A stretch of 64,000 nucleotides of DNA. Origin: Dromiciops gliroides. Taxonomy: Eukaryota > Chordata > Mammalia > Microbiotheria > Microbiotheriidae. The stretch is taken from the NCBI RefSeq assembly GCF_019393635.1, contig NC_057861.1:379713815-379777814 (forward strand). The letters are read 5' to 3'. Both the position numbers and the translations under genes were made by a program. Within the stretch, counting starts at the first letter, position 1; the number at the start of each line of letters is the position of its first letter. Below are positions 1 to 10,779 of the stretch, piece after piece. Under the pieces are notes generated by a model that saw only the letters and a list, made by a program, of their open reading frames with translations, was not told where the DNA came from and did not search any database.

Positions 1-129
1 GATACTTACTAATTTTTGGAGCAAGAACAATTAATTTACCCTCTCCAACCTTACCTTAATAGCTATATAATTATACTATCTAAATAAAGAATTATGTGGA
101 GAATATGATATTTTAGTTATAAATCCTGG

Positions 130-345
130 TATTGCTAGGTTGTACAGTGGGTAGAGTACTAGACCTAGAACCAGGAAAATCAGAGTTTACATTATGCTTC
201 AGGCAGTTGTTACATCATCTAACTTCTCTCAGACTTTGTTTCCTGATCTAGAAAACTTAGTAAAAAATAAGACCTAGCTCATAGGGTTGTGGTGAAGATC
301 AAATAAGATAATATATGTAATGTACTTAAAAACTTTAACAATAAA
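130..345 (+). repeat. MIR / CORE-SINE copy
   Basis: The head (GTACAGTGGGTAGAGTAC) matches the tRNA-derived head of mammalian CORE-SINEs. The second half keeps the MIR order: CTCAG near 230, a CTGATCTAGAAAA stretch in the place of CTCATCTGTAAAA, then TCATAGGGTTGTGGTGA near 280 and a GATAATATATGTAA block near 307. It is old and diverged, with no A-tail or target repeats visible. Confidence 0.75.
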
Positions 346-599
346 ATTCACTCTCTGCCCCCCCACATCTATAAACACACATACCAAAAGTTATTAAGTT
401 ATTAACCCACAGTCTCTGACCTAGTCTATATCTTTAATCTGTATATCTGCATACATATATGTATGTATGCCCTCAAGGATATCATTCATTCTATTTTTTG
501 CATGCATATAATCATTGATAAGTACCCTGTTCCCCTAGTGGCCCTACACTTTACTTTTTGTTGTTTGCAATTTTAATTTTTGTAAGATCCTTGTATACC

Positions 600-712
600 T
601 TGACACATGTATCTACCAGGGATGTTATTAGGATGAAATGAAATAATATTTGTAAAGCCCCTAGCACAGTTCCTGGCACATAGTAGATGGTATAAAAAGC
701 TTCTTTCTTCCA
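600..712 (+). repeat. MIR/L2 3'-end fragment
   Basis: This short piece reads GGATGAAATGAAATAATA, then AGCCCCTAGCACAGTTCCTGG and CACATAGTAG. That is the shared 3' end of MIR and L2. It is a truncated old copy. Confidence 0.65.
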
Positions 713-1676
713 GGTTAGACCAGAGTTTCTTTCTTATTGCTATTTTTGCATCCTTATTTTTCCTGTTGATTTTTTTTTTGTAATACTGTAGGTACTCTGT
801 CTTGCTGTATGAATAATGATCTATTTTAGTCAGCTATTTAAATTGCTTGTTACCGCCATTATTATAGAGAAAAGACAGAAATGCATATTCACTTGGTTTG
901 TCTACATGTTTATACATCTAAATATTTGCATAGACACATGCATTTTAATGTACACACAGAATATAATTTTCCCCTTAGATACTCTGTCTTTGATTTCAGG
1001 TGATCAAATTTTTATGGTTCCTTTGGCCTCATATTAGTGTTGTTCAATTTGGCAAATTACTTAACATCTCTAGATAGAAAATGTTTTACTCGTAAAATGA
1101 CTTGAAAAAGGGTTTTTTTTTTTTAATGTAAGACAACTTTTTTAATTGAAGTTAACCAATAGAGATAAACTGCTGAATATTATTCGTTATGGAGAATACA
1201 GGATAACTCCTCTTCTTGCTGTGTACTCTTTGTAGTATGTTCATTGCACTCTTAGCTGTTCAATGAATTCACCCACAATTCAGGAGCAAGTTAGTATTTA
1301 AATTCCAACAATATTGAAATGAATTTTCCCCCCTTAACTAAACTACTATAATTACATTATCTAAGGCTGATGATATAATTACCATAGTTCATCTCTATTA
1401 GGAAAACCCTTTAATTTTAACATCAAGATTAAATAAAACTGACTCAATGACTACAGAAAGGTCAATGAAAAAATACAGAAAGGAAAATTTGTCTCAGTGT
1501 CAGAGAAAGATTCATGTTTTTGTTTCCTAATAATAATGAATAGTTTCACTTGGCTTATATGACATTTGTGACAAATCATATTCTTGTGCTATGATATTAT
1601 GAAGAATACTGAGTAAAAAGAGGGAAAGCCTTTCTTAGAATATCTAGTTTCCTTTAAAATTATATAATATGTAATG

Positions 1677-2035
1677 TGTAACGATTGGAATAACGCCACC
1701 TGCTGGATACTTACTGTAGAAGAGTTCTGCCCATGAAGGGAAGGTCTTTGAGGGCAAGACCAGGAGTCAGGAAGTGACGCGAGCTAGTGGGAGGAGGAAG
1801 GAAGAGACTGGCGCTCAGTCTCCCTGCTCTTTCCTCTGGACTCTGGCGGAGAAGGGAGCTAGAAATGCGCTCTCCCTTTAATAGATAGGAATCTAGACCT
1901 TTCTCTCTCTCTTTACCAAATTCTTATTCTCCTTAATAAATGCTTAAAAGTCTAACTCTTGCTAAAGCTTATAATTTATTGGCGACCACTCATTAAATAT
2001 TTTAGACAGACTAGCTAGAATTTTAGCCCTTAACA
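1677..2035 (+). mobile_element. Solo LTR of an endogenous retrovirus, 4-bp target duplication
   Basis: The 359-bp unit starts TGTAACGATTGG and ends CCCTTAACA, so it has the TG...CA ends of an LTR. It is flanked by AATG on both sides (1673-1676 and 2036-2039), a 4-bp duplication typical of class I (gamma-like) retroviral integration. An AATAAA polyadenylation signal lies near 1935. The tail TGCTAAAGCTTATAATTTA is shared with the LTR at 52724. No internal gag, pol or env sequence adjoins, so it is a recombined solo LTR. Family name not assigned. Confidence 0.8.
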
Positions 2036-2104
2036 AATGAAAATAAACTTTAGTGTCATTTCTATTTCTATTTTTTCCTTGTGAAATTTTGAAGAAACTT
2101 TTTT

Positions 2105-4590
2105 TTCTTATGCCCATTTTATGTATTTTTCCTTTCTTTTAAATTTATTTAGTATTTTAAATTTCAGCTAATTACATGTAAAATAATTTTAATATTAGTT
2201 TTTAAAACTTTGAATTCCCAATTCTCTTCCTTCCTCCCTCTCACCCCAATTGGGAAGGCAATATAGGTTATATATGTGTGTTGTCATACAATATATTTCG
2301 AGGTTAATCATGTTGCAAAAGAAAACATAGATGAAAAAGTTTAAGAAAAATGAAGTTTAAAAATTATGCTTTAATCTGTATTCAGACACCATCACTTCTT
2401 TCTCTGGGGATAGATAGCATTTTTCATCATAAGTCCTTCAAAGTTGCCTTCAATAACTGTATTGCTGAGAAGTGAATTTATAAACAGTTGATCATATTGC
2501 TGTCACTCTGTATACAATACATTTCACTTTGCATCAACTCTTGTAAGTCTTTCTGAGATCATCCTACTCATCACTTCTTATAGCACAATGGTATTCCAGG
2601 ATAACCACATATCACAATTTTTCCAACCCATTCCCCAATTGATGGGCATCCCTTTTAGATTATTTGCCAACAAAAAAGAGCTGCTATGAATATTTTTGTA
2701 AATGTAATTGCTTTTCCTTTTTAATGTCTCTTGAGACTCAGAAGTTGTGGTAAAAATTATTTGTGATAAAATTATTATTGCCGTTTTTAGCTGACTCATT
2801 TGGGAGTGGGCACACCTGGCCCTCCGTGAAGTTACGTATACTACTGAGGTCAGAAGGAGAGCTCTCCATAGGCAGTTTTTGAAGGACCTCCATTTTTGGG
2901 GGAGGAAGATTGAATGCTCCATAAGGGGAGGCAGAGGTTCTTACCGAAACGTTCTCTCTCTCTCTCTGGCATCTGCTTTTCTGGTGGTGCGAACAACTGT
3001 AGACTGTCCAGGTTTTGGTGAGTTAATTATAGAAAATCCTAAATTCCTTTGAATTAGCTTAATTGGAAACTATCTAGGTATTGCATAGGCTAAGTTTAGA
3101 GTTAAGAGTATTTATCTGTATTTCTTTTTTCCTATTTCCTCATTTTTGATTTTTATTAGTTTTACCTTTGTTGTTTAATTAATTCCCAAGTAATAAAATC
3201 TAATCTTTTTGCGAATTAAAGCTTAAAGGCTCCTTTCTTATTGGCCTGGGAAAAATATCTAAAAAGGGCAGTTCAGAGGGGAGGGTGAACCTAAAAGGTC
3301 CCTCATATTTCCGGAACCCCAATATTTAGGCGAGTCACCCAATTAATGCTCTGTATATCAAATTTTGGCCTCCACAAAATGTTTTTTCTATGTCAAAGGG
3401 TATGGTTTTATAGGCCTTTGGGCATAGTTCCAAATTGCTCTCCGTAATGATCAAATCACTTTACAAGGCCATCAACAATGCATTAGGGTCCCAATATTTC
3501 CATATCCCCTACAAAATTTGTCATTTTTATTTTCTGTCCTATTATACAATCTAATATGTATATGGTAGTACTTCAGAATTGTTTTAATTTGCATTTTTCC
3601 AATCAATAGTGAGTTAGAACTTTTTTTTCATATGGCTATGGATACCTTTGATTACTTCGTCTGAAAACTTTTCATATATATTGATCATTATCAACTGGGG
3701 AATAGCTCTTTTTTATAAATATGGCTTAGGTCTCTATATTTCTCTCCTACCCCATTTATTTTTGTCTCTCTCTCCTTTTACCCTGTCCTTCCTCAAAAGT
3801 ATTCTCCTTCTGACTAGTCCCTCCTCCGTCTCTTCTCCCTTCTATTTCCCGCTCTACTCATATCCCCTTATGATCCCATTTTCCTATAGAATAAGACAGT
3901 TTCTATGCCCAATTTAGTGGGATTTATTCTTTCTGTGAGCTATTGTGAAGAGGAATGACTCTTCCTTACCTCCCCCCTTTGCCTCCATTGTAAACCCTTT
4001 TTTTTCCTCTTTGTTATAATTTATCCCATTCTACCTTTCACTTACACTCTCACCCCTTAATTTTATTTTTTAAAAATATCATCCATTCATAGTCAAACCT
4101 ATACCCTCTATCTATATATAGTCCTTTTAACTATCCTAATAATGAGAAATTTCTAATTACTAAGAACTATCATCTTCCCATGTAGGAATGTAAACAATTT
4201 AACTTATTAAATCACTTATGATTTAACTTTCCAATTGACCTTTTCATGCTTCTCTTGAGTCTTACATTTGAAAGTCAAATATTCTATTCAGTTGTGGTCT
4301 TTTCATCAAGAATGATTGATAGTTCTCTATTTCATTGATTTTCCATTTTTCTCCCCTGAAGGATCATACTCAGTTTTTATGGGTAGATGATTCCTGGTTG
4401 TAATCATACCTCCTTTATCTTCTGGAATATCATATTCCAAGCCCTCCAGTCCTTTAACGTACAAGTTCCTAAATCTTGTGTTATACTAACTGTGGCTCCT
4501 GATACTTTAATTGTTTCTTTTTTTCTTTCATTTTTAAAAAATTCATGTTTTCTTATAAAAAATGACCAATATGGTAATGTTTTACATAAT
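2105..4590 (-). mobile_element. HAL1-like L1 derivative, 3' half (outer element of the nest)
   Basis: Read on the minus strand this runs from an L1 ORF1 C-terminal segment (about 4590-4380), through the purine-rich inter-ORF region (about 4300-3740), straight into the L1 3' UTR. The 3' UTR is identified by TTGATGGGCATC near 2640 and CTTTGGGCATAGTTCCAAATTG near 3415, shared with the copies at 20.2 and 21.15 kb. ORF2 is absent at the 3740 junction, as in half-L1 (HAL1) elements. A solo LTR (2746-3376) interrupts the 3' UTR. The 5' part of the same element is probably 12593-13484. All frames are decayed. Confidence 0.7.
2746..3376 (+). mobile_element. Solo LTR with TGTGG...CCACA ends
   Basis: This 631-bp block interrupts the L1 3' UTR: homology to the 20.1-kb and 21.1-kb copies stops near 2745 and resumes near 3385. 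Its ends are exact inverted repeats, TGTGG and CCACA, as expected of an LTR. An AATAAA lies near 3193. The flanking bases (AAGT and AAAT) match at 3 of 4, consistent with an old 4-bp duplication. No retroviral internal region is present. The CT repeat near 2950-2968 is internal to it. Confidence 0.7.
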
Positions 4591-4695
4591 TGCACATGTA
4601 CAACCTATATATGATTGCCTACTGCCTCAGGGAAGGAGGAGGGGAGGGAAGGAGGAGGCATAATATTTGCAACTCAAAAAAAATACTGTAGTAAT
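4590..4695 (+). mobile_element. L1 3'-UTR fragment in the opposite (plus) orientation
   Basis: Reading plus, CAACCTATATATGATTGCCT followed by a GGGAGGAGGGGAGGGA-type purine tract and GCAACTCAAAAAAAAT is the L1 3' end. It is the reverse complement of the stretch at about 26440-26490. It sits between minus-strand L1 segments, so it is either a separate short 5'-truncated insertion or the product of a local inversion. Borders are approximate. Confidence 0.5.
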
Positions 4696-4749
4696 TTAGT
4701 ACTGTGTCTCCTGTGCCTAAACTATTCCTTTTATACACCATTTCTTTCT

Positions 4750-4918
4750 TTTTTTGTTTGTTTTGTTTTGTTTGTTTGTTTTTTGCTGAGCAATGACGGT
4801 TAAATGACCTGCCCAGGGTCACATAGCTAGTAAGTGTCAAGTGTCTGAGGCTGGATTTGAACTCAGGTCTTCCTGAATCCTGGGCCAGTGCTTTATTCAC
4901 TGTTCCTAACTGCCCCAC
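4750..4918 (-). mobile_element. Marsupial CORE-SINE
   Basis: The plus strand shows the reverse complement of the SINE: a T-rich (TTTG)n tail at the left, GCCCAGGGTCACATAGCTAG in the middle and CTGCCCC at the right. Degenerate target repeats flank it: ACCATTTCTTTC at 4738-4749 and ACCACTTTATTTC at 4919-4931. Its flanks are L1 ORF2 on both sides, so it inserted into the L1. Confidence 0.9.
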
Positions 4919-5160
4919 CACCACTTTATTTCTCAGCCAGTACCAAATAGTTTTGATGACTAACCCTTTATAGTATAGCTTCAGATTTGGTACAGTTAGC
5001 TCACCTTCCTATGCATTTTTTTCCATCAGTTCCCTTGATATTCTTGACCTTTTGTTCTTTCAGATGAAATTTGTTATTTTTTTCTAGCTCTATAACATAA
5101 TTTTTATGTAGTCTGAATGGTATGTCACTGAAGAAGTAAATTAATTTAGTTGGACTTGTC

Positions 5161-5858
5161 TTTTTTTTTTTTTTTTTTTTAGCAGTTACCATGTTTATTT
5201 GGTGAAAGCAGAGAGCAGGTAGGCCAAAGAGGATATGTGGTGCGGGTTAGAAGGAAGGATGTTGGTAACCCTGATAATGTAGTTAGTTGCTTCAGGGGAA
5301 AGGGTCATTTTCACACTGAGAAAGTTAGGAGATTCTTTCTGGAAAAGGGACTTTTGTTCTCAGCCATTCAGCACCATCTGGGCTAGCTCTTCATAGTTGA
5401 TACAACCATTGCTGTCCTCATGCCCTGCTACCAACACTTCCACTTCTTCCTCTATCATCTTCTCACCCAAAGTGATGAGAATATGCTGTCTTTCATCCCC
5501 CATGACTGTGCAGTTCATTTCCTTATCAAACACCCAAGACCCCTCTATGTAGACTTCATATGTGCCCTGGTCCTTATTCTTTGCTATGGTCTGCAGCATT
5601 GGCAGAAAGTGTTCAAAGTCTAGCACCTTCTCATTCATCTCATCACTCTTAGGATTCCCTAAGACTTTGAGCACCTCAGCATCAATGGGGTTCTGACCCA
5701 GGGCCCGCATCATGTCCCCATACTGGCTGTGTAAGATGTTTCCATCAAATAGCTGGAAGGACTCCTTGGACTTAGCCGTTTGATCTTCCTTGAAGTCCCA
5801 CATCTTAGCTGAGCAGCTCAGTTGTAGTGCTGCTGCTTTTGCCGCTGTATGTAATGGC
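5161..5858 (-). pseudogene. MYL6: Processed pseudogene of myosin light chain 6 (essential light chain)
   Basis: MYL6 encodes the 17-kDa essential light chain of non-muscle and smooth-muscle myosin II. On the minus strand an open frame of 147 codons (5803-5360) covers the whole protein without introns. Recognisable stretches are [15 protein letters not shown] near the start, [10 protein letters not shown] at residues 47-56 and [21 protein letters not shown] at the end, one of the two alternatively spliced MYL6 C termini. The family length is 151. The four missing residues lie in the first EF-hand loop (FQLFD joins directly to GNILHSQ), a 12-base in-frame deletion. A 5' UTR remnant extends to about 5858. 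The 3' UTR (5181-5359) has AATAAA on the minus strand (5194-5199) and a 20-base A-tail (5161-5180). It lies inside L1 ORF2, with degenerate target repeats (GACTTGTC and GAATTCTC). Many substitutions argue for neutral decay despite the intact frame. Confidence 0.93.
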
Positions 5859-7244
5859 TCCCTAGAATTCTCATTTTTATTATATTAGCTAAGCTTATCC
5901 ATGGGAAATTGATATTTGTCCAATTATTTATATTTTATTTAATTTGTGTGAAAAGTGTTTTGTATATGTGTTCATAGAGTTCCGATTTTTGTCTTAGCAT
6001 GTAGACTCCTATGTATTTTATATTGTCTATAATTACTTTAAATGGATTTTCTCTTTCTAGCCCTTGCTGTTGAGCTTTGTTTGTCATGTATAGAAATGCT
6101 GAAGATTTATGTGGATTTATTTTATATCCTACAACTTCGCTAAAGTTATTAATTATTTCAAGTTAGTTTTTAGTTGATTTTTTAGGATTCTCTAAGTATA
6201 TCATCATATCATCTGCAAAGTGTGATAGTTTTGTTTCTTCCTTGCCTATTCTAATTCCTGTAATTCCTCTTTCTTCTCTTATTGCTAAAGCTAACATTTC
6301 TAGTACAATATTAAAGAAGAGGTGATAATGGACATTCCTGTTTCCCCTCTGATTTTATTAGGAATGCTTCCAACTTATCCCCAATATATATAATGTTTGC
6401 TGATGGTTTTAGTTACATACTGAGTATTATTTTAAGGAAAGCTCCACTTATTCCTCTGCTCTCTAGTGTTTTTAATAGGAATGAGTGTTGTATTTTCTCA
6501 AAAGCTTTCTCTGAATATATTGAGATAATCATATGATTTTGGTTAATTTATTTTATTGATGTGGTTGATTATGTTGATAGTTTTCTTAATGTTGAACCAG
6601 TCCTGCATTCCTGGTATAAATCTTACCTGGTTATAATGTATTATCCTGGTGATGAATTGCTGTAATTAGCTTTCTAATATTTTATTTAAGATTTTTGCAT
6701 CAATATTCATTAAGGAAATTGATCTATAATTTTCTTTCTCTGTTTTGACTCTGCCTGGTTTAGGTATGAACAAAATATTTGTGTCATAACAGGAATTTGG
6801 TAGATTTCCTTCTTCACCTATTTTTCCAAATAATTTGTATAGTATTGGAATTAATTGTTCCTCAAATGTTTGGTGGAATTCACTTATAAACCCATCTGGC
6901 CCTGGAGATTTTTTTCAGGAGTTCATTGGTGGCTTCTTCAGTTTATTTTTTTTCCTAAAATGGGCTTATTTAAGGATTTTATTTTCTCTTTTGTTAAACT
7001 GGGCAGTTTATTTTTTGTAAGTATTCATCCATTTCCTTCAGATTGTCCAGCTTATTGGCATACATTTGAATAGAAAAGCTCTTAATCATTGTTTTAATTT
7101 CTACTTTTTTGCTGGTAAATTCATCCTTTCATTTTTGATACTGGTAATTTGGGATTCTTCTTTTTTTTAATCAAATTAACTAAAGGTTTATCTATTTTAT
7201 TGTTTGTTTTGTTTTGTTTTGTTTTTCCTTAAAACCAGCTCTTT

Positions 7245-7374
7245 GGGGGTAGCTATGTGGCACAGTGGATAAAACACTGGCCATGGATTGAGGAGGACTT
7301 GAGTTCAAATCTGGCCTCAGAGACTTATACCCTGGGCAGGTCACTTAACCCTCATTCCCCCCCCCCTCCAAAAA
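7245..7374 (+). mobile_element. Marsupial CORE-SINE, internally shortened
   Basis: The copy begins GGGGGTAGCTATGTGGCACA and ends in an A-tail. The segment between CAGAGACTTATA and CCTGGGCAGG is shorter than in other copies, because the TAGCTGTGTG block is lost. The flanking GCTCTT repeat (7238 and 7378) suits a target duplication inside L1 ORF2. A (TTTTG)n run precedes it at about 7203-7226. Confidence 0.9.
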
Positions 7375-7524
7375 AAAGCTCTTAGTTTCATTAATTCTGT
7401 AGTTTTCTTACTTTGAATTTTAGTAATGTCTCCTTTGATTTTCAGGATTTCTAATTTAGTATTTAATTGGGGATTTTTAATTTGTTCTTTTACTAGCTAT
7501 TTTTAGTTGCATGCCCAATTCATT

Positions 7525-9086
7525 AATTTTTCTTCATATGTTTGGTAGAATTCACCTGTAAACCCATCTGGCCCTGGGGATTTTTTCTTAGAGAGTTCAT
7601 TAATGGCTTGCTCAATTTCTTTTTCTAATATGGGCTTATTTAAGGATTTTATTTCCTCTTTAGTTCACCTGGGCAGTTTGTGTTTTTGTTAATATTTATA
7701 CATTTCATTTGGATTGTTAAATTTATTGGCATACAGTTGGGCAAAATAGTTCCTAATCATTGCTTTCATTTCCACTTCATTGGTGGTAAAATCACCCCTT
7801 TCATTTTTGATACTCGTAATTTGGTTTTCTTCTTTCTTTTTTTAAATCAAATTAACCAGTGGTTTATGTATTTTGTTGTTTTTTTTTTCCATAAAACCAG
7901 CTCTTAGTTTTATCGATTAATTATATAGTTTTCTTGCTTTCAATTGTATTAATTTCTCTTTTAATTTTCAGGATTTCTAATTTAGTATTTAATTGGGGAT
8001 TTCTAATTTGTTCTTTTTTCTACCTTTTTAAGTTGCATGCCCAATTCATTGATTTCTTCTTTCTCTTTTTTATTGATATAATCATTTAGAGATATAAAAT
8101 TTCCCCTAAGCACTGCTTTGGCTGTATCCCATAGATTTTGGTATGTTGTCTCTTCATTGTCATTCCCTTGGATAAAGTTATTGATTGTTTCTATGATTTG
8201 TTGTTTGACACACTCATTCTTTAGAATGAAATTATTTAGTTTCCAATTGATTTTCAGTTTACCTTTCCATGGCTCTTTATTACATGTAATTTTTATTGCA
8301 TCATGATCTGAGAAGGATGCATTTACTATTTCTGCCTTTCTACATTTGACTATGATGTTTTTGTGCCCTAATACATGGTCAGTTTTTGAAAATGTGCCAT
8401 GTACTGCTGAGAAAAAGGTATATTCCTTTCTACCCCCATTCAGTTCTCTCCAGACATCTATCATGTCTAACCTTTCTAGTATTCTATTCACCCCTTTCAC
8501 TTCTTTCTTATTTATTTTGTGGCTAGATTTATCTAATTCTGAGAGGGGAAGAATCAGATCCCCACTAGTATAGTATTACTGTGTATTTCCTCTTGTAACT
8601 CTTGTAACTTCTCCTCTAAGAATTTGGACGCTATACCACTTGGCACATACATGTTTCATATTGATATTACTTCATTATATATAGTACCTTTTAGCAAGAT
8701 GTAGTTTCGTTCTTTATCTCTCTTAATGAGATCTATTTTTGCCTGTGCTTTGTCTGAGATACGGATTGCTACCCCTGATTTTTTTACTTTAGCTGAAACA
8801 TAATATATTATGCTCCAGCCTTTTACCTTTACTCCATGTGTATCTGCTTCAAATGGGTTTCTTGTAAACAGCATATTGTTGGATTCTGGCTTTTAATCCA
8901 CTCTGCAATTCGCTTCCATTTTATGGCAGAGTTCATCCCATTCACATACACAGTTAGTATTTCTAGCTGTCTATTCCCCTCCATTCTATTTACCTCCTTT
9001 GTACTTTCCCTGCTTCTTTCACCCTATTCCTCCTCACCAATGTCTTGCTTCTTACCCCTGCCTCCCCTAATCTGCCCTCCTTTTTG
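7525..9086 (-). mobile_element. Nested L1 fragment (inter-ORF to mid-ORF2) inside the larger L1
   Basis: On the minus strand the fragment starts in the inter-ORF region (9086), runs through the endonuclease and ends mid reverse transcriptase (about 7530). It duplicates sequence that the host L1 also has at 9.1-10.35 and 6.85-7.5 kb. The 18-mer TTGCATGCCCAATTCATT sits on both sides (7507-7524 and 9094-9111) and once inside (8033-8050). That is the pattern of an insertion with target duplication into its own relative. There is no 3' UTR, and the A-rich end is only GAAGAAAAA. Confidence 0.75.
8003..8500 (-). pseudogene. L1 ORF2 endonuclease-domain remnant
   Basis: The 165-codon open frame has L1 apurinic-like endonuclease features: TFFSAVHGTFSKTDHVLGHK near residues 28-47, and SDHDAIKI near 83-90, which includes the catalytic SDH triad. 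The endonuclease nicks target DNA to prime reverse transcription. Only the C-terminal half of the domain is open; a full ORF2 would be well over 1,000 residues. It belongs to the nested fragment. Confidence 0.9.
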
Positions 9087-9106
9087 ATTTTTGTTGCATG
9101 CCCAAT

Positions 9107-9409
9107 TCATTGACCTCTTCTTTTTCTATTTTTTTTCATGTAAGCATTTAGAGTTATGCAATTTCCCCTAAGAACTGCTTTGGCTGAACCCCATAAGTTT
9201 TGGTATGTTTTCTCATTATTGTCATTGTCTTGGATGAAGCTATTGATTGTTCCTATAATTAGTTTTTTGACCCCATCATTTTTTACAATATTGTTTATTC
9301 TCCAATGAATTTTAAGTCTACCTTTCCATGGCTCTTTATTACATGTAATTTTTATAAAATCATGATCTGAGCAGGATGCGTTTACTATTTCTGCCTTTCT
9401 ACATTTCAC
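9107..9409 (-). pseudogene. L1 ORF2 endonuclease remnant, second copy
   Basis: About 100 codons read KCRKAEIVNASCSDHDFIKI, then CNKEPWKGRLKIHWRINN. This is the same region as 8003-8500 and is clearly homologous to it. It belongs to the host L1, whereas 8003-8500 belongs to the nested fragment. Confidence 0.88.
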
Positions 9410-9996
9410 TGTGAGCTTTTTGTGCCTAATACATGGTGAGTTTTTGTGTTATGTGGCTTGTACCACTGAGAAAAATTTATATTGCTTTCTATCCCCATTC
9501 AGTTTTCTCCAGAGGTCTATCATACCTAACTTTTCTAAAATTATCTTCACCTCTTTAATATCTTTCTTATTTATTTCATGGTTAAATTTATCTTTTTCTG
9601 AGAGGGGAAGGTTAAGATCCCCTACTTGCTGTATATTTCCTCTTCTAATTCATTTAACTTCTCTTCTAAGAAATTAGATGCTATACCACTTGGTGCTTAT
9701 ATGTTTAGTATTTATATTACTTCATTGTCTATGGTACCTTTTAGCAAGATGTAGTTTCTTTCCTTATCTCTTTTAATTAGATCTATTTTTGATTAAATCT
9801 ACTTATGCTTTTGCCTTGTCTGAGATAAGGATTTCTTCCCCTGCTTTTTTGTCTTCACCTGAAGTGTAATATATTCGCTCCCACCTTTAACCTTTACTCT
9901 GTGTGCATCTCTCTGCCTCAGATGTGTTTCTGGTAAACAACATATTGAAGGATTCTGGTTTTTAATTCACTCTGCTATTTGCTTTGGTTTTATGTT

Positions 9997-10178
9997 TTGT
10001 TTTTGTTTTGTTTTGTTTTGTTTTGTTTTGTTTTGTTTGCACGGCAGTGGGTATTAAGTAACTTGCCCAGGGTCACACAGCTAGTAAGTGTCAAGTGTCT
10101 GAGGCTGGATTTGAACTCAGGTCCTCCTGAATCCAGGGCCAGTGCTTTATCCACTACACCACCTAGCTGCCCCCAACT
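9997..10178 (-). mobile_element. Marsupial CORE-SINE with (TTTTG)n tail
   Basis: The reverse-complement SINE has a long (TTTTG)n simple tail (about 9998-10037) and GCCCAGGGTCACACAGCTAG. Target repeats are TTGGTTTTATGTT (9984-9996) and TCGGTTTTATGTT (10179-10191), 12 of 13 matching. It lies in the ORF2 start of the host L1. Confidence 0.93.
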
Positions 10179-10779
10179 TCGGTTTTATGTTAGAGTTCAT
10201 CCCATTCACATTCACAGTTATGATTAGTAACTATGTAATTCCCTCCATCCTCTTTTCCCATTGTTTGTACTCTTTTTTATTTCTTTCACCCTATTCCTCC
10301 TCACCACTAATTTGTTTCTGACCACTGCCTCCCTCAATCTTCCCTCTTTTATCAGCCACCCTTCCTTGCCCCCCCTTTCCTCCCCTGCTTCTGCTTTCCT
10401 TTCTAGCAGTACCACCATTTTTCCCTTGCCTTTTACTTCCTTAAGGTGCAAACTAAGTTTATCCAAATGCGGGTATATTGTATCCCCTCTTTTAACCAAA
10501 TCAGATGAGACTAAACAATGCTCACCCCTCCTTTCTTTCCCTCTATTGTAATAGGTTTTTTGTGCCTCTTCATATGATGTAATTAACTCCATTCTACCTT
10601 CCTTTCCCTGTCCTCCCCCATTCTCCTTTTATTCTGCCCCTTAAGTTTCTTTATATAATTACATGAAAGTTAATTTAATAACTATTTTCCAATACACACA
10701 CAGATATTAAGAGTTAAAAGAATTATATTCCCTTGTGGGGATGTAATCAGTTTAAAGTTAAGGAATAACTTTTTCCCGT

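Larger units (their letters stand above)
1..1672. other. Low-copy noncoding DNA with MIR fragments
   Basis: Apart from the two MIR pieces listed separately I see no coding region here. Open frames are short, AT-rich and have no recognisable protein similarity. Poly-purine and poly-T runs are scattered through it. Confidence 0.6.
4696..7524 (-). mobile_element. L1 ORF2, reverse-transcriptase to C-terminal part
   Basis: This is the 3' half of the L1 whose 5' half is 9087-12592. Antisense landmarks shared with the copy at 22-24 kb include AAACCCATCTGGCCCTGG near 6888 (23333 in the other copy), TGATAGTTTTGTTTC near 6221 and AAGCTCCACTTATT near 6439. The reading frame is broken throughout. The element's own 3' UTR is missing: homology stops near 4696. 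A SINE (7245), the MYL6 retrocopy (5161) and SINE 4750 are nested in it. Confidence 0.85.

Noticed and set aside
4615..4803. Small plus-strand open frame
   Set aside because: It crosses an L1 3'-UTR scrap and a SINE tail; no gene.
10224..10592. 122-codon minus-strand K/R/E-rich frame
   Set aside because: It lies in the purine-rich inter-ORF region of L1, without homology; composition alone explains it.
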